Below the pieces are notes generated by a model, which was not told the DNA's origin, did no database searches, and worked only from the letters and a program-made list of their open reading frames with translations. This document shows positions 52,887 through 62,968 of a stretch of 64,000 bases of DNA, one piece after another. Where the stretch lies: contig NZ_VRSW01000001.1 in assembly GCF_008017445.1 (NCBI RefSeq), positions 868,001 to 932,000 of the forward strand. Reading direction: 5' to 3'. The stretch is from Microbacterium mitrae (lineage in GTDB: Bacteria; Actinomycetota; Actinomycetes; Actinomycetales; Microbacteriaceae). Both the position numbers and the translations under genes were made by a program. Positions within the stretch are counted from its first letter, which is position 1. The number at the start of each line of letters is the position of its first letter.

Positions 52887-54200
52887 CTAGACCGCGCCGC
52901 CGATCGGCTTTGTCTCTGAGTCAGACGCCACCGGTTGCGCCAATGTCTCCGCCTCTTCTGCCAGCGCGGGCTCTTCGGGCAGCGATTCCCAGTCCTCATC
53001 TTCGCCCCGCGGCAGCAACAGCATCACGGCGGCACCGATACCCACTTCGACGAACAGCGCGAGCGTTGCCAGACCAATCTGCGGCCCGAAGTCGGCCATT
53101 CGACCAGGGCCAAGTGATCCGCTCGCAAGCGCGAAAACTGCGGCGGCGATACCGGCAGCGATCGCCGCCGGAACCACGGCGAGCACGATGCGCGGCGGGT
53201 ATGGTTCCTCCTCGCCCAGCACAGCCGCATAGCGCGAGCGCATGATGAAGCCCGAGAGCACACCGATGCCGATCGGCAGCAGCACGACCGCGAGGAGGAA
53301 GGTGTGGGAGAACTCCGGAACCAGTCCAAACGGAGGCAGGCCCGGCAGCACGCCCAGGTGCGTTGCGGCGGGTGATACCGAGGCGCCGGTGCCCAGAATG
53401 ATGCCCGGGCCCGCGATCCAGGCGAGAGCCCACGCCATCAGGGTGGGCAGGTACGCGAACGTTGCGAGCGCCATGATGGTCGCGCCCATCGCGTCAACGC
53501 CCGAGGCCTGATATAGCGCAATGACCTCTCCGCCGCGCGCGATGACGCTGACGACGACGGCCAGCGCCGAAACCGCGACAAAACCAAGGAGCACCACCGC
53601 GGTGCCGCGCACCACGAGCGCCGGAACCTCGGCCCAGGCGGTCGGCAGCTGATCGACACGGTCGTGGAGCGCATCGATGGGGCCGTCATCGCCGTCAATC
53701 CAGGCTCGCACCACGGCGCCGACGAGCAGCGGAATGGCGAAAGCGAGCGCCGGGTACAGGATCGCGGCCAGCGGCTCCGACGTGGCGATGGGGTTGTTCG
53801 AGGTGATTTCAACCACCACGGCCGCGAGAGTGAAGATGACGGCGCCGGAAACGACGCCCGTGATCCAGCCGCCTGCGCGAGCCGCGCGGATGCCGGAGCG
53901 GGCGCCAGACCAGACCGTGAAAGCCAAGAATGCGAGGGGTGCGAGCGAGATGATGAACGACGACGCCTCCGCGGGGATGCCCGACGCGATCAGATATTCC
54001 GGAGCCAGCTCGATGGCCTGCGGAACGTGGTGGCCCAACTGCCAAATCGTGGCCGTCGCCGGCCACAAGCCCTCCCAATATGTCGCGCCCAGCGACAGCG
54101 CCCACATGACCGTGAGCGGTGCCAGCACGGCTGCAAGCCCCACGGCCGCGGCCACAGCGGCGTCGAAGGCGGCAAGGAGGGCAATGAGGAGGCGATGCAT
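52887..54200 (-). CDS. PerM-like polytopic membrane protein (DUF6350)
   Basis: 437 residues with about ten hydrophobic segments and an acidic cytosolic tail. The location directly before purN-purH and near sucCD is the conserved actinobacterial position of the Rv0955/PerM-type cell-division membrane protein, and the family words (FPPFGLVPEFSH-like: LPPFGLVPEFSHTFL) agree. Role in cell envelope or division is inferred from relatives. Confidence 0.78.
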   Translation of the reverse strand: MHRLLIALLAAFDAAVAAAVGLAAVLAPLTVMWALSLGATYWEGLWPATATIWQLGHHVPQAIELAPEYLIASGIPAEASSFIISLAPLAFLAFTVWSGARSGIRAARAGGWITGVVSGAVIFTLAAVVVEITSNNPIATSEPLAAILYPALAFAIPLLVGAVVRAWIDGDDGPIDALHDRVDQLPTAWAEVPALVVRGTAVVLLGFVAVSALAVVVSVIARGGEVIALYQASGVDAMGATIMALATFAYLPTLMAWALAWIAGPGIILGTGASVSPAATHLGVLPGLPPFGLVPEFSHTFLLAVVLLPIGIGVLSGFIMRSRYAAVLGEEEPYPPRIVLAVVPAAIAAGIAAAVFALASGSLGPGRMADFGPQIGLATLALFVEVGIGAAVMLLLPRGEDEDWESLPEEPALAEEAETLAQPVASDSETKPIGGAV

Positions 54201-54270
54201 GGCCTTTTGACCCTACCGGCAGCGCCCGCGCTGCTCCTGATCCCGCGCTGTGACGGCGAAATTTCGCGTG

Positions 54271-54729
54271 TTACGACTCGTCGTTCATTGCCGGAGTCAT
54301 GCGTTCCAGCAACACAACCGGAATCACGCGGTCGGTCTTGCGCTGGTAGCCGGCGTAGGGCGGAAATGCCTCGCACGCCCGCGCCCACCACTCTTCGCGC
54401 TCGGCACCAGAAAGCTCGCGCGCCAGATAGTCGGCCTTGTCGCCACCGTCTTGCAATTCGACATGAGGGTTCGCGCGAATGTTGTGATACCAAGACGGAT
54501 TCTTTGGCGCGCCGCCGAGGGATGCAATCACAGCGTAGGAACCATCGTGCTCAACGCGCATCAGCGGCGTTTTTCGTAGCGCCCCGGATTTCGCACCGAC
54601 CGTCGTCAGCACAATGATCGGCATGCCGTCGAAGTCACCGCGTTGCGTGCCCCCTGAGGATTCGAACGCTTCAGCCTGCGCTCGCGCCCAATCCGAGGTT
54701 CCTGGCTGGTAAGTTCCTGTGAGTGGCAT
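54271..54729 (-). CDS. Deazaflavin (F420)-dependent nitroreductase family protein
   Basis: 152 residues of the Ddn/DUF385 family. Words: [50 protein letters not shown] and [14 protein letters not shown]. Uses F420H2 in characterised relatives. Monocistronic and divergent from the purine permease. Confidence 0.88.
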   Translation of the reverse strand: MPLTGTYQPGTSDWARAQAEAFESSGGTQRGDFDGMPIIVLTTVGAKSGALRKTPLMRVEHDGSYAVIASLGGAPKNPSWYHNIRANPHVELQDGGDKADYLARELSGAEREEWWARACEAFPPYAGYQRKTDRVIPVVLLERMTPAMNDES

Positions 54730-54786
54730 GTTTTTCCTTTCCGGGACTGCGCCACGCCCATTCCCCTACCCTGCCCAGGAGATTTC

Positions 54787-56184
54787 ATGGCGACTGCTAC
54801 GCCTACTGAACCGAAATCAGGTCTTGACCGTTTCTTCCACATCTCGGAGCGCGGCTCGACCGTTGGCACCGAAGTTCGTGGTGGCCTCGTCACCTTCGTG
54901 ACGATGGCGTACATCGTTATCCTGAACCCCATCATCCTTTCGGGCAAGCCCGACATCGCCGGAAACGAGCTGCCGTACGAGGCTGTTGGCGCGGCAACCG
55001 CGCTCACCGCGGGCGTCATGACGATTCTGTTCGGCCTCGTCACGCGCCTGCCGTTCGCGTTTGCCGCGGGTCTCGGCATTAACGCGTTCGTCGCATTCTC
55101 GGTGGTCGGCCACGTCACCTGGCCGGAGGCGATGGCGCTCGTCGCGATCAACGGTGCGCTCATCGTGCTGTTGGCAGCAACGGGCCTTCGAAAGATGATT
55201 TTCGACGCGGTTCCGATGCAGCTGAAGATCGCCATTACGGTCGCCATCGGCTTCTTCATCGCCTTCATTGGCTTCGTCAACGCCGGCTTCTCCACCTCGA
55301 CCACCCTGCCCTCGCCGCCCGTTGAGCTGGGCCAGGGTGGTTCCATCGCCTCCATCAGCACGCTGCTGTTCATCATCACCGTGCTGATCACGGGCGCGCT
55401 CGTCGCACTCAAGGTCAAGGGCGCCCTGCTGCTCGGCTTGATCGGTGGTTCCGTTATCGCAGGCATCGTCAACCTGATCAACCCGCAGGAGGGCCTGTTC
55501 AACTTCACCGGCTTTGTCGGTCTGCCCGATCTCAGCCTCATCGGCGCCGTCGACTTCTCGTTCGACTTCACCAAGGTGTCGCTGATCGCCATCGTGATGC
55601 TCGTCTTCACGCTGCTGTTCTCGAACTTCTTTGACGCGATGGGAACCATGACAGGCCTGGCAACAGAGGCAGGCCTTGCCGACAAGAAGGGCGACTTCCC
55701 CCGCATCAAGTCGGCGCTTGTCGTCGAAGGTGTCGGCGCGATCGCCGGTGGTCTGAGCTCCACCAGCTCGAACACCGTTTTCGTTGAGTCGTCTTCAGGC
55801 ATCGGCGAGGGCGCCCGCACCGGTCTTGCCAACGTGGTGACCGGCGCTCTGTTCATCATCGCAATGTTCTTCACGCCGATCACGGGTCTTGTTCCGGGGT
55901 CGGTCGCTGCGGCCGCTCTCGTCATCGTGGGAGCGATGATGATGGGCCAGATCAAGAACATCGACCTGAGCGACTTCCGCGTGCTGTTGCCGGTGTTTAT
56001 CACCGTGGCAACCATGCCGCTGACGTACTCGATCGCCAACGGTATCGGCGCGGGCTTCGTCGCCTGGGTGGTTGTGAACGCGCTGTCTGGCAAGGTCAAG
56101 ACGATTCACCCGCTGATGTGGATCGTCTCGGCCGGTTTCGTGGTGTTCTTCGCGCGCGGCCCGATCGAGGCGCTGTTCGCCTAG
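54787..56184 (+). CDS. NCS2 purine permease, AzgA type
   Basis: 465 residues and about thirteen hydrophobic segments. Family words: GLVTFVTMAYIVILNP, FAFAAGLGINAFVAFSV, FFDAMGTMTGLATEAGL and SSTSSNTVFVESSSGIGEGARTGL. Probably imports adenine, guanine or hypoxanthine by proton symport. RBS CAGGAG. Adjacent to purine-synthesis genes but on the other strand with its own terminator. Confidence 0.92.
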   Translation: MATATPTEPKSGLDRFFHISERGSTVGTEVRGGLVTFVTMAYIVILNPIILSGKPDIAGNELPYEAVGAATALTAGVMTILFGLVTRLPFAFAAGLGINAFVAFSVVGHVTWPEAMALVAINGALIVLLAATGLRKMIFDAVPMQLKIAITVAIGFFIAFIGFVNAGFSTSTTLPSPPVELGQGGSIASISTLLFIITVLITGALVALKVKGALLLGLIGGSVIAGIVNLINPQEGLFNFTGFVGLPDLSLIGAVDFSFDFTKVSLIAIVMLVFTLLFSNFFDAMGTMTGLATEAGLADKKGDFPRIKSALVVEGVGAIAGGLSSTSSNTVFVESSSGIGEGARTGLANVVTGALFIIAMFFTPITGLVPGSVAAAALVIVGAMMMGQIKNIDLSDFRVLLPVFITVATMPLTYSIANGIGAGFVAWVVVNALSGKVKTIHPLMWIVSAGFVVFFARGPIEALFA

Positions 56185-56198
56185 GTCTCTTCACTGCA

Positions 56199-56238
56199 AA
56201 AGATGGGGTTCTCACCATGTGGTGAGAACCCCATCTTT
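56199..56238 (+). terminator. Terminator of purine permease gene
   Basis: 18-bp perfect stem (56199-56216 with 56221-56238), loop ATGT, followed by CTTGG. Confidence 0.88.
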
Positions 56239-56332
56239 CTTGGACTATCGCGCCGCCGTCTCGTTCGATTCAGCGCAGCGCCGCAGGCGTTGCGTCACGC
56301 AACTTTCGCACGAAACGCAGTGCCGGCACATA

Positions 56333-56374
56333 AGAAAAGGCCGCCCCCGGACGAATCCGAGGGCGGTCTTTTCT
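56333..56374 (-). terminator. Terminator of sucCD
   Basis: 14-bp stem with one G-T pair (56333-56346 with 56361-56374), nine bases past the sucD stop; on the minus strand the 3' arm ends CTTTTCT. Confidence 0.85.
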
Positions 56375-56382
56375 GGTGCTTA

Positions 56383-57285
56383 TTACAGCGAAGCGATAAT
56401 GGCTCGCATCAGCTCAGCAGCCTCAGACGGGGTCTTGCCGACCTTGACGCCTGCGGCTTCGAGAGCTTCCTTCTTAGCCTGTGCGGTGCCAGCCGAGCCG
56501 GAGACGATCGCGCCGGCGTGGCCCATGGTCTTGCCCTCGGGCGCCGTGAAGCCAGCAACATAGCCGACAACGGGCTTGGTGACGTTCGCCTTGATGTAGT
56601 CAGCGGCACGCTCTTCAGCGTCACCACCGATCTCACCGATCATGACGATGGCCTTGGTCTCGGGGTCAGCCTCGAATGCGGCAAGCGCGTCGATGTGCGT
56701 GGTTCCGATGATGGGGTCGCCACCAATACCGATAGCGGTCGAGAAGCCGAGGTCGCGCAGCTCGAACATCATCTGGTAGGTCAACGTGCCCGACTTCGAC
56801 ACGAGACCGATCGGGCCCTTGCCCGTGATGTTTGCCGGCGTGATGCCAACAAGCGCCTCACCCGGCGTGATGATGCCGGGGCAGTTCGGGCCGATGATGC
56901 GGGTCTTGTTGCCCTTTTCGATCGCGTAAGCCCACGCCTCAGCCGAGTCACCGACGGGAACGCCCTCGGTGATCACGACAAGCAGCGGAATCTCTGCGTC
57001 AATAGCTTCAACCATGGCGGCCTTTGTGAAGGCGGCCGGAACGAAAGCGATCGACACGTCAGCGCCGGTCTCCTTCATGGCCTCTTCAACGGTGCCGAAA
57101 ACCGGCAGCGATACCGGGTTGCCCGCAGCGTCAATGTGCTCGACAGTGGTACCAGCCTTGCGAGCGTTGACGCCACCGACGACCTGCGTGCCAGCCTTCA
57201 GCATCAGGGCGGTGTGCTTGGTGCCCTCACCGCCGGTGATGCCCTGCACGATGACCTTGGAATCCTTGTTCAGGAAGATCGACAT
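56383..57285 (-). CDS. sucD: Succinate-CoA ligase, alpha subunit
   Basis: 300 residues with [28 protein letters not shown] and the active-site His region [15 protein letters not shown]. Acts with SucC in the citric-acid cycle. It starts 31 bases after sucC. Confidence 0.96.
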   Translation of the reverse strand: MSIFLNKDSKVIVQGITGGEGTKHTALMLKAGTQVVGGVNARKAGTTVEHIDAAGNPVSLPVFGTVEEAMKETGADVSIAFVPAAFTKAAMVEAIDAEIPLLVVITEGVPVGDSAEAWAYAIEKGNKTRIIGPNCPGIITPGEALVGITPANITGKGPIGLVSKSGTLTYQMMFELRDLGFSTAIGIGGDPIIGTTHIDALAAFEADPETKAIVMIGEIGGDAEERAADYIKANVTKPVVGYVAGFTAPEGKTMGHAGAIVSGSAGTAQAKKEALEAAGVKVGKTPSEAAELMRAIIASL

Positions 57286-57316
57286 GTTCTTAAGTCCCTT
57301 TTTCCTTCAGTCCGGT

Positions 57317-58483
57317 TCAGGCGTTCGCGAGAGCCGCGGCCTTGTCAGCGCCCTCATCCATGCCTGCGGCAAGAGTGACGAGCGGGTGGTTGGCGGCGGC
57401 GAGAATCGCGCGACCCTCTTCAACCTGGTTGCCATCGAGGCGAACGACGAGCGGCTTCGAAGCCGTGTCACCGAGCATCTCGAGGGCCTTCACGATGCCT
57501 TCTGCAACAGCAACACACGAGGTGATGCCACCGAAGACGTTCACGAAGACGCTCTTGACCTGCTCGTCGCCGAGAATCACGTCAAGGCCGGCAGCCATGA
57601 TCGTTGCCGACGCGCCGCCACCGATGTCAAGGAAGTTGGCGGGCTTGACGCCGCCGTGGTTCTCGCCTGCGTACGCAACAACGTCGAGAGTCGACATAAC
57701 GAGACCGGCACCGTTTCCGATGATTCCGACCTCACCGTCGAGCTTGACGTAGTTCAGGCCAGCAGCCTTTGCCTTGGCCTCAAGCGGGTCAGCGGCGTCC
57801 TTGTCTTCGAGCAGCTCGTGCTCGGGGTGACGAACCTCAGATGCGTTGTCGTCCAACGTGACCTTACCGTCGAGCGCAATCACATCGCCCTCTTCGGTCA
57901 GCACGAGCGGGTTGACCTCAACCAGCGTCGCGTCTTCACCCTTGTACACGTTGTAGAGCTTGACAAAGACGTCCGAAACCTTCTCAATGAGCTCTGCCGG
58001 GAAGTTTGCAGCCGTCGCGATCTCGACAGCCTTCTCCTTGTCGATGCCGCGGAGCGGGTTGACCTCGATGCGTGCGAGCGCCTCGGGCTTCTCGACTGCG
58101 AGAACCTCGATCTCCATGCCGCCCTCTACCGAGCACAGGCTCAGGTAGGAGCGGTTAGCGCGGTCAAGCAACACGGAGAAGTAGAACTCCTTCGCGATGC
58201 GAGCACCCTGCGCGATCATGACGCGCTTGACGACGTGACCCTTAATATCCAGGCCGAGGATTGCCTTGGCAGCCTCGTACGCCTCTTCCGGCGTCTTGGC
58301 GACCTTGACGCCGCCAGCCTTGCCACGACCACCGGTCTTGACCTGGGCCTTAACAACAACAACTCCGCCGATCTTCTCGGCGGCGGCCTTGGCCTCTTCG
58401 GGAGTGTCCGCGACGATACCGGCGAGAACCGGCACCTCGTACTTCTCGAAAAGGTCACGTGCCTGGTACTCGTACAGATCCAC
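57317..58483 (-). CDS. sucC: Succinate-CoA ligase, beta subunit
   Basis: 388 residues starting at a GTG with GAAGGAA upstream and the usual [15 protein letters not shown]; longer frames are rejected. ATP-grasp nucleotide words [18 protein letters not shown] and the later [18 protein letters not shown] are intact. Confidence 0.96.
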   Translation of the reverse strand: MDLYEYQARDLFEKYEVPVLAGIVADTPEEAKAAAEKIGGVVVVKAQVKTGGRGKAGGVKVAKTPEEAYEAAKAILGLDIKGHVVKRVMIAQGARIAKEFYFSVLLDRANRSYLSLCSVEGGMEIEVLAVEKPEALARIEVNPLRGIDKEKAVEIATAANFPAELIEKVSDVFVKLYNVYKGEDATLVEVNPLVLTEEGDVIALDGKVTLDDNASEVRHPEHELLEDKDAADPLEAKAKAAGLNYVKLDGEVGIIGNGAGLVMSTLDVVAYAGENHGGVKPANFLDIGGGASATIMAAGLDVILGDEQVKSVFVNVFGGITSCVAVAEGIVKALEMLGDTASKPLVVRLDGNQVEEGRAILAAANHPLVTLAAGMDEGADKAAALANA

Positions 58484-58518
58484 TGTGCTTCCTTCGTGGG
58501 CGACGGTTGATGAAAGTC

Positions 58519-58532
58519 TCTCGATATCGAGA
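58519..58532. promoter_or_regulatory. Perfect 14-bp palindrome in sucCD leader
   Basis: TCTCGATATCGAGA lies 36 bases upstream of the sucC start and is followed by a second CGATATC-like word (GATATCGA, 58531-58538). Candidate operator; regulator not identifiable. Confidence 0.5.
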
Positions 58533-58670
58533 TATCGACCAGTCATCAAGCCTACTACTGGTTCCTGAACGTGGGAATTTTTGAACATTGCGTCACCCAA
58601 CCACGTTGGACGCCCACTCGGAGCCACTCGTGAAGCCATAAACACAACGGCGTTGAGCACCACCATCGCG

Positions 58671-58714
58671 GCTAGATGAGACCACAGTCGGGGCTAGATG
58701 AGACCACAGTCGGG
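58671..58714. repeat. 22-bp exact tandem duplication
   Basis: GCTAGATGAGACCACAGTCGGG-type unit (22 bases) at 58671-58692 and again at 58693-58714, with the first six bases of a third. Lies at the left edge of the toxin-tip frame and could reflect replication slippage. Confidence 0.9.
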
Positions 58715-58888
58715 GCTAGAGACAAGGCACTCGATCGATTCGTCGAACAGGCTTCCCGCCAAGTGCTCGGAATTGGCGACGGTGAGCTTGAATGGGTGTT
58801 CAAGGACGCGAGCGTAGCAGAGGCCGCGTTCGAGCGATTCTTGGAAGCGGGCCTCATCCCACCGATTACGGTTCACACGACAGGATAA
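58676..58888 (+). pseudogene. Possible C-terminal tip of a polymorphic toxin (REase-fold type)
   Basis: A 70-codon frame. Its last 55 residues, with ALDRFVEQASRQVLGIGDG, ELEWVFKDASVAEAAFERF and PPITVHTTG, resemble the end of restriction-endonuclease-fold toxin domains (RQ..., (E/Q)W.F, ITV). The first codons derive from the tandem duplication and no ribosome site is present. Just downstream is an Imm52-like gene. I read it as a detached toxin tip; a small real gene is possible. Confidence 0.4.
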
Positions 58889-58895
58889 TGAGCAC

Positions 58896-59600
58896 GTGAC
58901 TGAAACCTCTCCGCAACGATTCAACGTGCTGGCGCAGTGGGGTCCGCGCGCAGAAGATGCCAGGGCCGTCGCAACCCGCACCGCAGCATCGCTGGTCATG
59001 CTTCGCGAACTCGGCGGCGCATGGCGTGCCCCCCTGTCGTCAGACGGCATTGTCGTTGACGACGCCGACGTCGAGGCCGCTGTGCGCGCACAGCCGCTCA
59101 CCAACGACGCGGGCGACGATCTCTCACACCTCGGCTACCAGCCCGCCTTCACTCTTGGCGAGCTTTCCGAGGCGACGACCGCTCCCGATCATGCCGCGCT
59201 GAAAATCACGTCGTCATCCATCTCGACCACATCGGGAGTTCCGGTCAGTAGCGCCTTGCTGGTCGCGCAGGGCGCACGTTATGTCGAGCCTCTGCTCGCG
59301 CACGCGTTAACCGTAACGGCCACTATGGGGGACACCTGGGGCGCGTCCGCCGCTTCGCTGCGCGATATGTCGCTGATGCGGGCCGAAGCAACCGCTCCGC
59401 GCCATGTGGGGTTTCCGGTGTGGGGTTATGTCGCGTGGCTTGCTGACACCGTCTTTGATGCCACAGCGCCGGTTGCGGGGGCATCTGTTACCTGCGTTGG
59501 CGAAGGCGCGTTGCTGGTCGTGAACGACCGCACCACCGAGGCGACCGTCAAGGTTTGGGGCGAGCTATTGCGCTCCGGACGATTGGGGCGAATCGCCTGA
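58896..59600 (+). CDS. Imm52-like putative immunity protein
   Basis: 234 residues from GTG, eight bases after the toxin-tip frame, with AGGA before the start. The opening FNVLAQWGPRAEDARAVATRTAASL resembles Imm52 immunity proteins (YWG.R.E....A.R), followed by about 200 residues typical of their length. It contains no membrane or signal segment. Immunity to an adjacent toxin C-terminus is the inferred role; the match is by pattern only and moderate. Confidence 0.5.
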   Translation: MTETSPQRFNVLAQWGPRAEDARAVATRTAASLVMLRELGGAWRAPLSSDGIVVDDADVEAAVRAQPLTNDAGDDLSHLGYQPAFTLGELSEATTAPDHAALKITSSSISTTSGVPVSSALLVAQGARYVEPLLAHALTVTATMGDTWGASAASLRDMSLMRAEATAPRHVGFPVWGYVAWLADTVFDATAPVAGASVTCVGEGALLVVNDRTTEATVKVWGELLRSGRLGRIA

Positions 59601-59647
59601 GCGAACAATCTGTGTCATTCAATCGGTGATGAGACAATCGAAGCATC

Positions 59648-60022
59648 ATGACTGACGCATCATCCCCTGACCTTGCTGCTCTCGTTGCGCAGGCCGAAGC
59701 CGGAACCATTTCTCACGATGAGCTCGTAGATACGTTCCTGAGTGCCACCATCTTCGTGCCGTCAACGGACGACCCAGCTGACGGCGAGATCAGTCCGGTC
59801 ACCATCAACTTCGACGAAACCGACTTTTTGGTGGTGGCTGCCACCGAGTTTGCGCTGCAACAGACCCGCGATGTCGCAACCTTCGCGGTTCCGATGTCTG
59901 GTCGCGCAATCGTGGGTGGCATGAACCCGCAACTCGCGTTGCTCGTCAACCTGGACAAGGGCGCGTTCGCTCTGCCGCTCGGCATGCTGAATGAGATTCG
60001 TGCCCAAAACCCGCTGGGCTGA
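59648..60022 (+). CDS. SseB N-terminal domain protein
   Basis: 124 residues with the SseB opening FLSATIFVPSTDDP and closing ALLVNLDKGAFALPLGMLNEI. Single SseB domains are often found beside polymorphic toxin-immunity genes. The function is not known. Confidence 0.72.
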   Translation: MTDASSPDLAALVAQAEAGTISHDELVDTFLSATIFVPSTDDPADGEISPVTINFDETDFLVVAATEFALQQTRDVATFAVPMSGRAIVGGMNPQLALLVNLDKGAFALPLGMLNEIRAQNPLG

Positions 60023-60043
60023 GCCCGGCGATATGCTGAGCCG

Positions 60044-60709
60044 ATGAGCGAGCGCGATACCCAGGCAGCAACCACCCGCGTGATCGCCGCGGCGCTCGAT
60101 CTGTTTGCCGAGCAGGGCTTCGAGCAAACCTCCGTTGAGCAGATCGCGAAGGCGGCAGGAGTATCGCGGTCCACCTTCTTTCGCCAGTTTGGCGGCAAAG
60201 ATGACGTGATTTTTGCCGATCACGAACGACTGCTTGAAGTGCTTCGTGCGTTCCTTGACCAGACGCACGATGACCCGTGGGCGACCGTCTGCGAGGGGGC
60301 GATGCTGGTGTTTCGCTACTTCAGCGACAATGCCGACGTCGCGCGGCGCCGCTATCAACTGGTGCGCCAAATTCCCGCGCTTCGCGAACGTGAAATCGTC
60401 GCGGTGTTTCGTTATGAGCGACTCTTTGACGAGTATCTGCGCGAACAGCTGCCAGAGATCGACCCGGTTGATGCCGTCAGCTACTCGGCACTCATTGCTG
60501 CCGTGCACAACCACGTGCTGCGCCAAATGCTGCGCGGACGCAAGGTCGCACCCGCGACGCTGCGACAGCACCTCGACAACGCGATGCGACGTTTCGGCGT
60601 TCTCGGCACCGACGCTGACCCGCAAGACGACGATCTGGTGGTCGCGGTATTCCCACGCTCCATGCCCGCCGCCGAGGTAGCGAGACGCGTGAGCGCACAG
60701 CTCGGCTGA
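60044..60709 (+). CDS. TetR family regulator
   Basis: 221 residues. The N-terminal helix-turn-helix TSVEQIAKAAGVSRSTFFRQFGGKDDVIFAD is canonical. The C-terminal part is a generic ligand domain with no clear specificity. The next gene begins 23 bases downstream, so it may co-regulate it or act elsewhere. Confidence 0.9.
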   Translation: MSERDTQAATTRVIAAALDLFAEQGFEQTSVEQIAKAAGVSRSTFFRQFGGKDDVIFADHERLLEVLRAFLDQTHDDPWATVCEGAMLVFRYFSDNADVARRRYQLVRQIPALREREIVAVFRYERLFDEYLREQLPEIDPVDAVSYSALIAAVHNHVLRQMLRGRKVAPATLRQHLDNAMRRFGVLGTDADPQDDDLVVAVFPRSMPAAEVARRVSAQLG

Positions 60710-60732
60710 TCTGTTCGTGACAGCATGGAACC

Positions 60733-61785
60733 ATGTCGCCTTCGCCGGTCACGCCGCTCGCCCCGGTTGCCGCTCTCGCCCTTGACGATGCGCTCGAACT
60801 AAAACCGAACGCATCGGTGATCGCCGTCATCGGCGGCGACGATCTCGCCGAGGCCGTGGTCGCGCAATTTCCCGCCGCCGTGGTGCGAGCCTTTAATGAC
60901 GTGACGCCGCAGGACGAACCCGCCGTCGGATTCACCCGCGCACCACTGGACGGCACCCTCTTCGAGAACGCCGACCTCGTCGTCGGGCTCCTGCCAAAAT
61001 CTCTCGCCGAGCTCACCGAAATCGCGTCGCTCGCGGCTACCGCGGCAGCGCCAGGGGTCGTAATGACACTCGCCGGGCGCGACAAACACATGAGCCGCGG
61101 CATGAACGCGGCGCTGGAGTCATGGTTCCGCTCGGTCTCTGCCAGCCGCGGCCGCCAAAAATCACGCGCCCTGCGCGCACGCGAACCCCACCCCGTCGCA
61201 CCTCTCCCCTATCCGCGCCGTGCAACGGTCGCCGGGCTCCCGTTCGCGGTTTATGCGCACGGCGGCGCATTCGCCGGCGCGACCCTCGATATCGGCACCC
61301 GCGCGTTACTTGATTGCTGGCAGGCGATTATCGCCACGCACGACGGCGCGGCGCAGCACGTTGTTGATTTGGGTTGCGGAACCGGTGTGCTGGCCACCAC
61401 GGCGGCGCTGCGGTTGCCTGCGGCGCGCGTTACCGCGACCGACCGTTCTTGGGCGGCTGTTGCCTCGACGGCCCTCACCGCGGCCGATGCCGGCGTGGGC
61501 GACCGCGTCACCGTGACGCAGGACGATGCGGGCGCCGCCATCGCCGACGGCACGGTCGACCTCGTGCTGTTTAACCCGCCGTTTCACGATGGCGCTGCGG
61601 TCGATGAAGAGATGTCGCACCGCATGTTCCGCGCGGCCGCCCGCATGCTCCGGCCCGGCGGATCACTCGCGGTCGTCTATAACTCGCACCTGCGTCATCG
61701 CGGCGCGCTCGAGCGGATTGTGGGCCCGACCGAGCAACTCGATCGCACCCCGAAATTCACCGTCACACTGTCGCGCCGACGATAG
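60733..61785 (+). CDS. RsmC/RlmG-like class I methyltransferase
   Basis: 350 residues. An N-terminal pseudo-methyltransferase half (about 1-150) precedes an MTS domain with SAM motif DLGCGTGVLAT and catalytic NPPFHDG. This is the arrangement of rRNA guanine-N2 methyltransferases RsmC/RlmG. Which rRNA base is modified is not decidable. The 3' end overlaps the convergent monooxygenase gene by 23 bases. Confidence 0.82.
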   Translation: MSPSPVTPLAPVAALALDDALELKPNASVIAVIGGDDLAEAVVAQFPAAVVRAFNDVTPQDEPAVGFTRAPLDGTLFENADLVVGLLPKSLAELTEIASLAATAAAPGVVMTLAGRDKHMSRGMNAALESWFRSVSASRGRQKSRALRAREPHPVAPLPYPRRATVAGLPFAVYAHGGAFAGATLDIGTRALLDCWQAIIATHDGAAQHVVDLGCGTGVLATTAALRLPAARVTATDRSWAAVASTALTAADAGVGDRVTVTQDDAGAAIADGTVDLVLFNPPFHDGAAVDEEMSHRMFRAAARMLRPGGSLAVVYNSHLRHRGALERIVGPTEQLDRTPKFTVTLSRRR

Positions 61786-62890
61786 CGTCGGCGTCTGTTG
61801 AGGCCTTGCCGGGCGCGCGACCCACAATGGCACGCACGGCATCGCGCCCGGCGCGATTCGCGCCGACTGTTGATTGGCTGGGGCCGTAGCCGATCAGAAA
61901 GAGGCGCGGCTCGTCAATCGAGCGGCCGTTGGCAACACAAATGCCGCCCTCGGGCGTGCGCAGCCGCAGCGGTGAGAGGTGCCCGATGGCGGCACGAAAC
62001 CCGGTGGCCCACAGGATCACATCAACCTCGTGAAGCACACCGTGTGGAGTGCGAACGCCGCGCGGTTCAATGGCGATAAACATGGGTCGCGCGTGCAGCA
62101 CGCCCTTGCGCTCAGCACTCTGTGCCCACGGCCCCCACAGCATTCCGGTCACCGACACGACACTGCCAGGCGGTCGCCCCTGCCTCACACGCTCTTCGAC
62201 GCCCGCGATGGCCGCAACCCTGGTTGCGGTGTCAAACGCGCTGGCATCGAGCCAGACCGGTTCGGCGCGGGTAAACCACAGCACCTCACTCGCGACATCG
62301 GCGATTTCGTCGAGCAATTGCACGCCGGAGACGCCAGCGCCAACGATCGCGACCCGCTTGCCGGCAAACTCGTCGCGCGAGACGTAGTCGTGCACGTGCA
62401 GTTGTCGTCCGGCGAAGGTGGCGGCACCGTGAACAAACGGAACATATGGCTGGTTCCACGTGCCCGTCGCGTTAATCACGAACCGAGCCGCGTACGTCTC
62501 GCCATCGGTTTGCACGAGAAGGCGCCCGTGCGGGTCGTCACCGTCGCGCGTCACGCGTCGAACGGTGACGGGGCGTTGAACATCCAGACCAAACTCTTGT
62601 TCGTACGCCGCGAAGTACGGTGGCAGCACGTCACGCGCGGGCAGCTCGGGATCGGCGGGCGGAACCGGCATGCCGGGCAGCTCGTAGATGCCGTTCACGG
62701 TGGCCATGCGAAGCGAGCGCCACCGATGTTGCCACGCGCCGCCCGGGGCGTGATCGGCATCGAGAATCACGAAGGTCTGGCCTGCAGGCGCCGCACGATC
62801 GAGCGGAACAAACCCGCGTCGCCGCAAGTGATAGCCGGCTGAGAGCCCTGCCTGGCCTGCGCCAATGACAACGACATCAACGGTACGCAC
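61763..62890 (-). CDS. Flavin-containing monooxygenase-like protein
   Basis: 375 residues from a GTG with GGAGGAAGG before it. FAD motif VVIGAGQAGLSAGYHLRRRG at the start, NADPH motif VAIVGAGVSGVQLLDEI in the middle, and NATGTWNQPYVP. Resembles bacterial FMO/CzcO-like oxidoreductases. Substrate unknown. Confidence 0.82.
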   Translation of the reverse strand: MRTVDVVVIGAGQAGLSAGYHLRRRGFVPLDRAAPAGQTFVILDADHAPGGAWQHRWRSLRMATVNGIYELPGMPVPPADPELPARDVLPPYFAAYEQEFGLDVQRPVTVRRVTRDGDDPHGRLLVQTDGETYAARFVINATGTWNQPYVPFVHGAATFAGRQLHVHDYVSRDEFAGKRVAIVGAGVSGVQLLDEIADVASEVLWFTRAEPVWLDASAFDTATRVAAIAGVEERVRQGRPPGSVVSVTGMLWGPWAQSAERKGVLHARPMFIAIEPRGVRTPHGVLHEVDVILWATGFRAAIGHLSPLRLRTPEGGICVANGRSIDEPRLFLIGYGPSQSTVGANRAGRDAVRAIVGRAPGKASTDADAIVGATV

Positions 62891-62968
62891 GGCGCCCCCT
62901 TCCTCCGGTTTACGATACGAGGCTGCCGCAGCCCCCAGGGGCCGCGGCAGACTGTTCACAAGCGGGAG

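Noticed and set aside
54606-56099. A 497-codon frame on the minus strand across the purine permease gene
   Set aside because: It is the antisense of a clearly recognisable NCS2 permease and shows Ser/Thr/Pro-rich low-information sequence; a GC-rich shadow frame.
58694-59104. A 136-codon minus-strand frame across the toxin tip and Imm52-like start
   Set aside because: It overlaps the plus-strand Imm52-like gene, lacks a ribosome site and has low-complexity Ser/Ala-rich content at its start.
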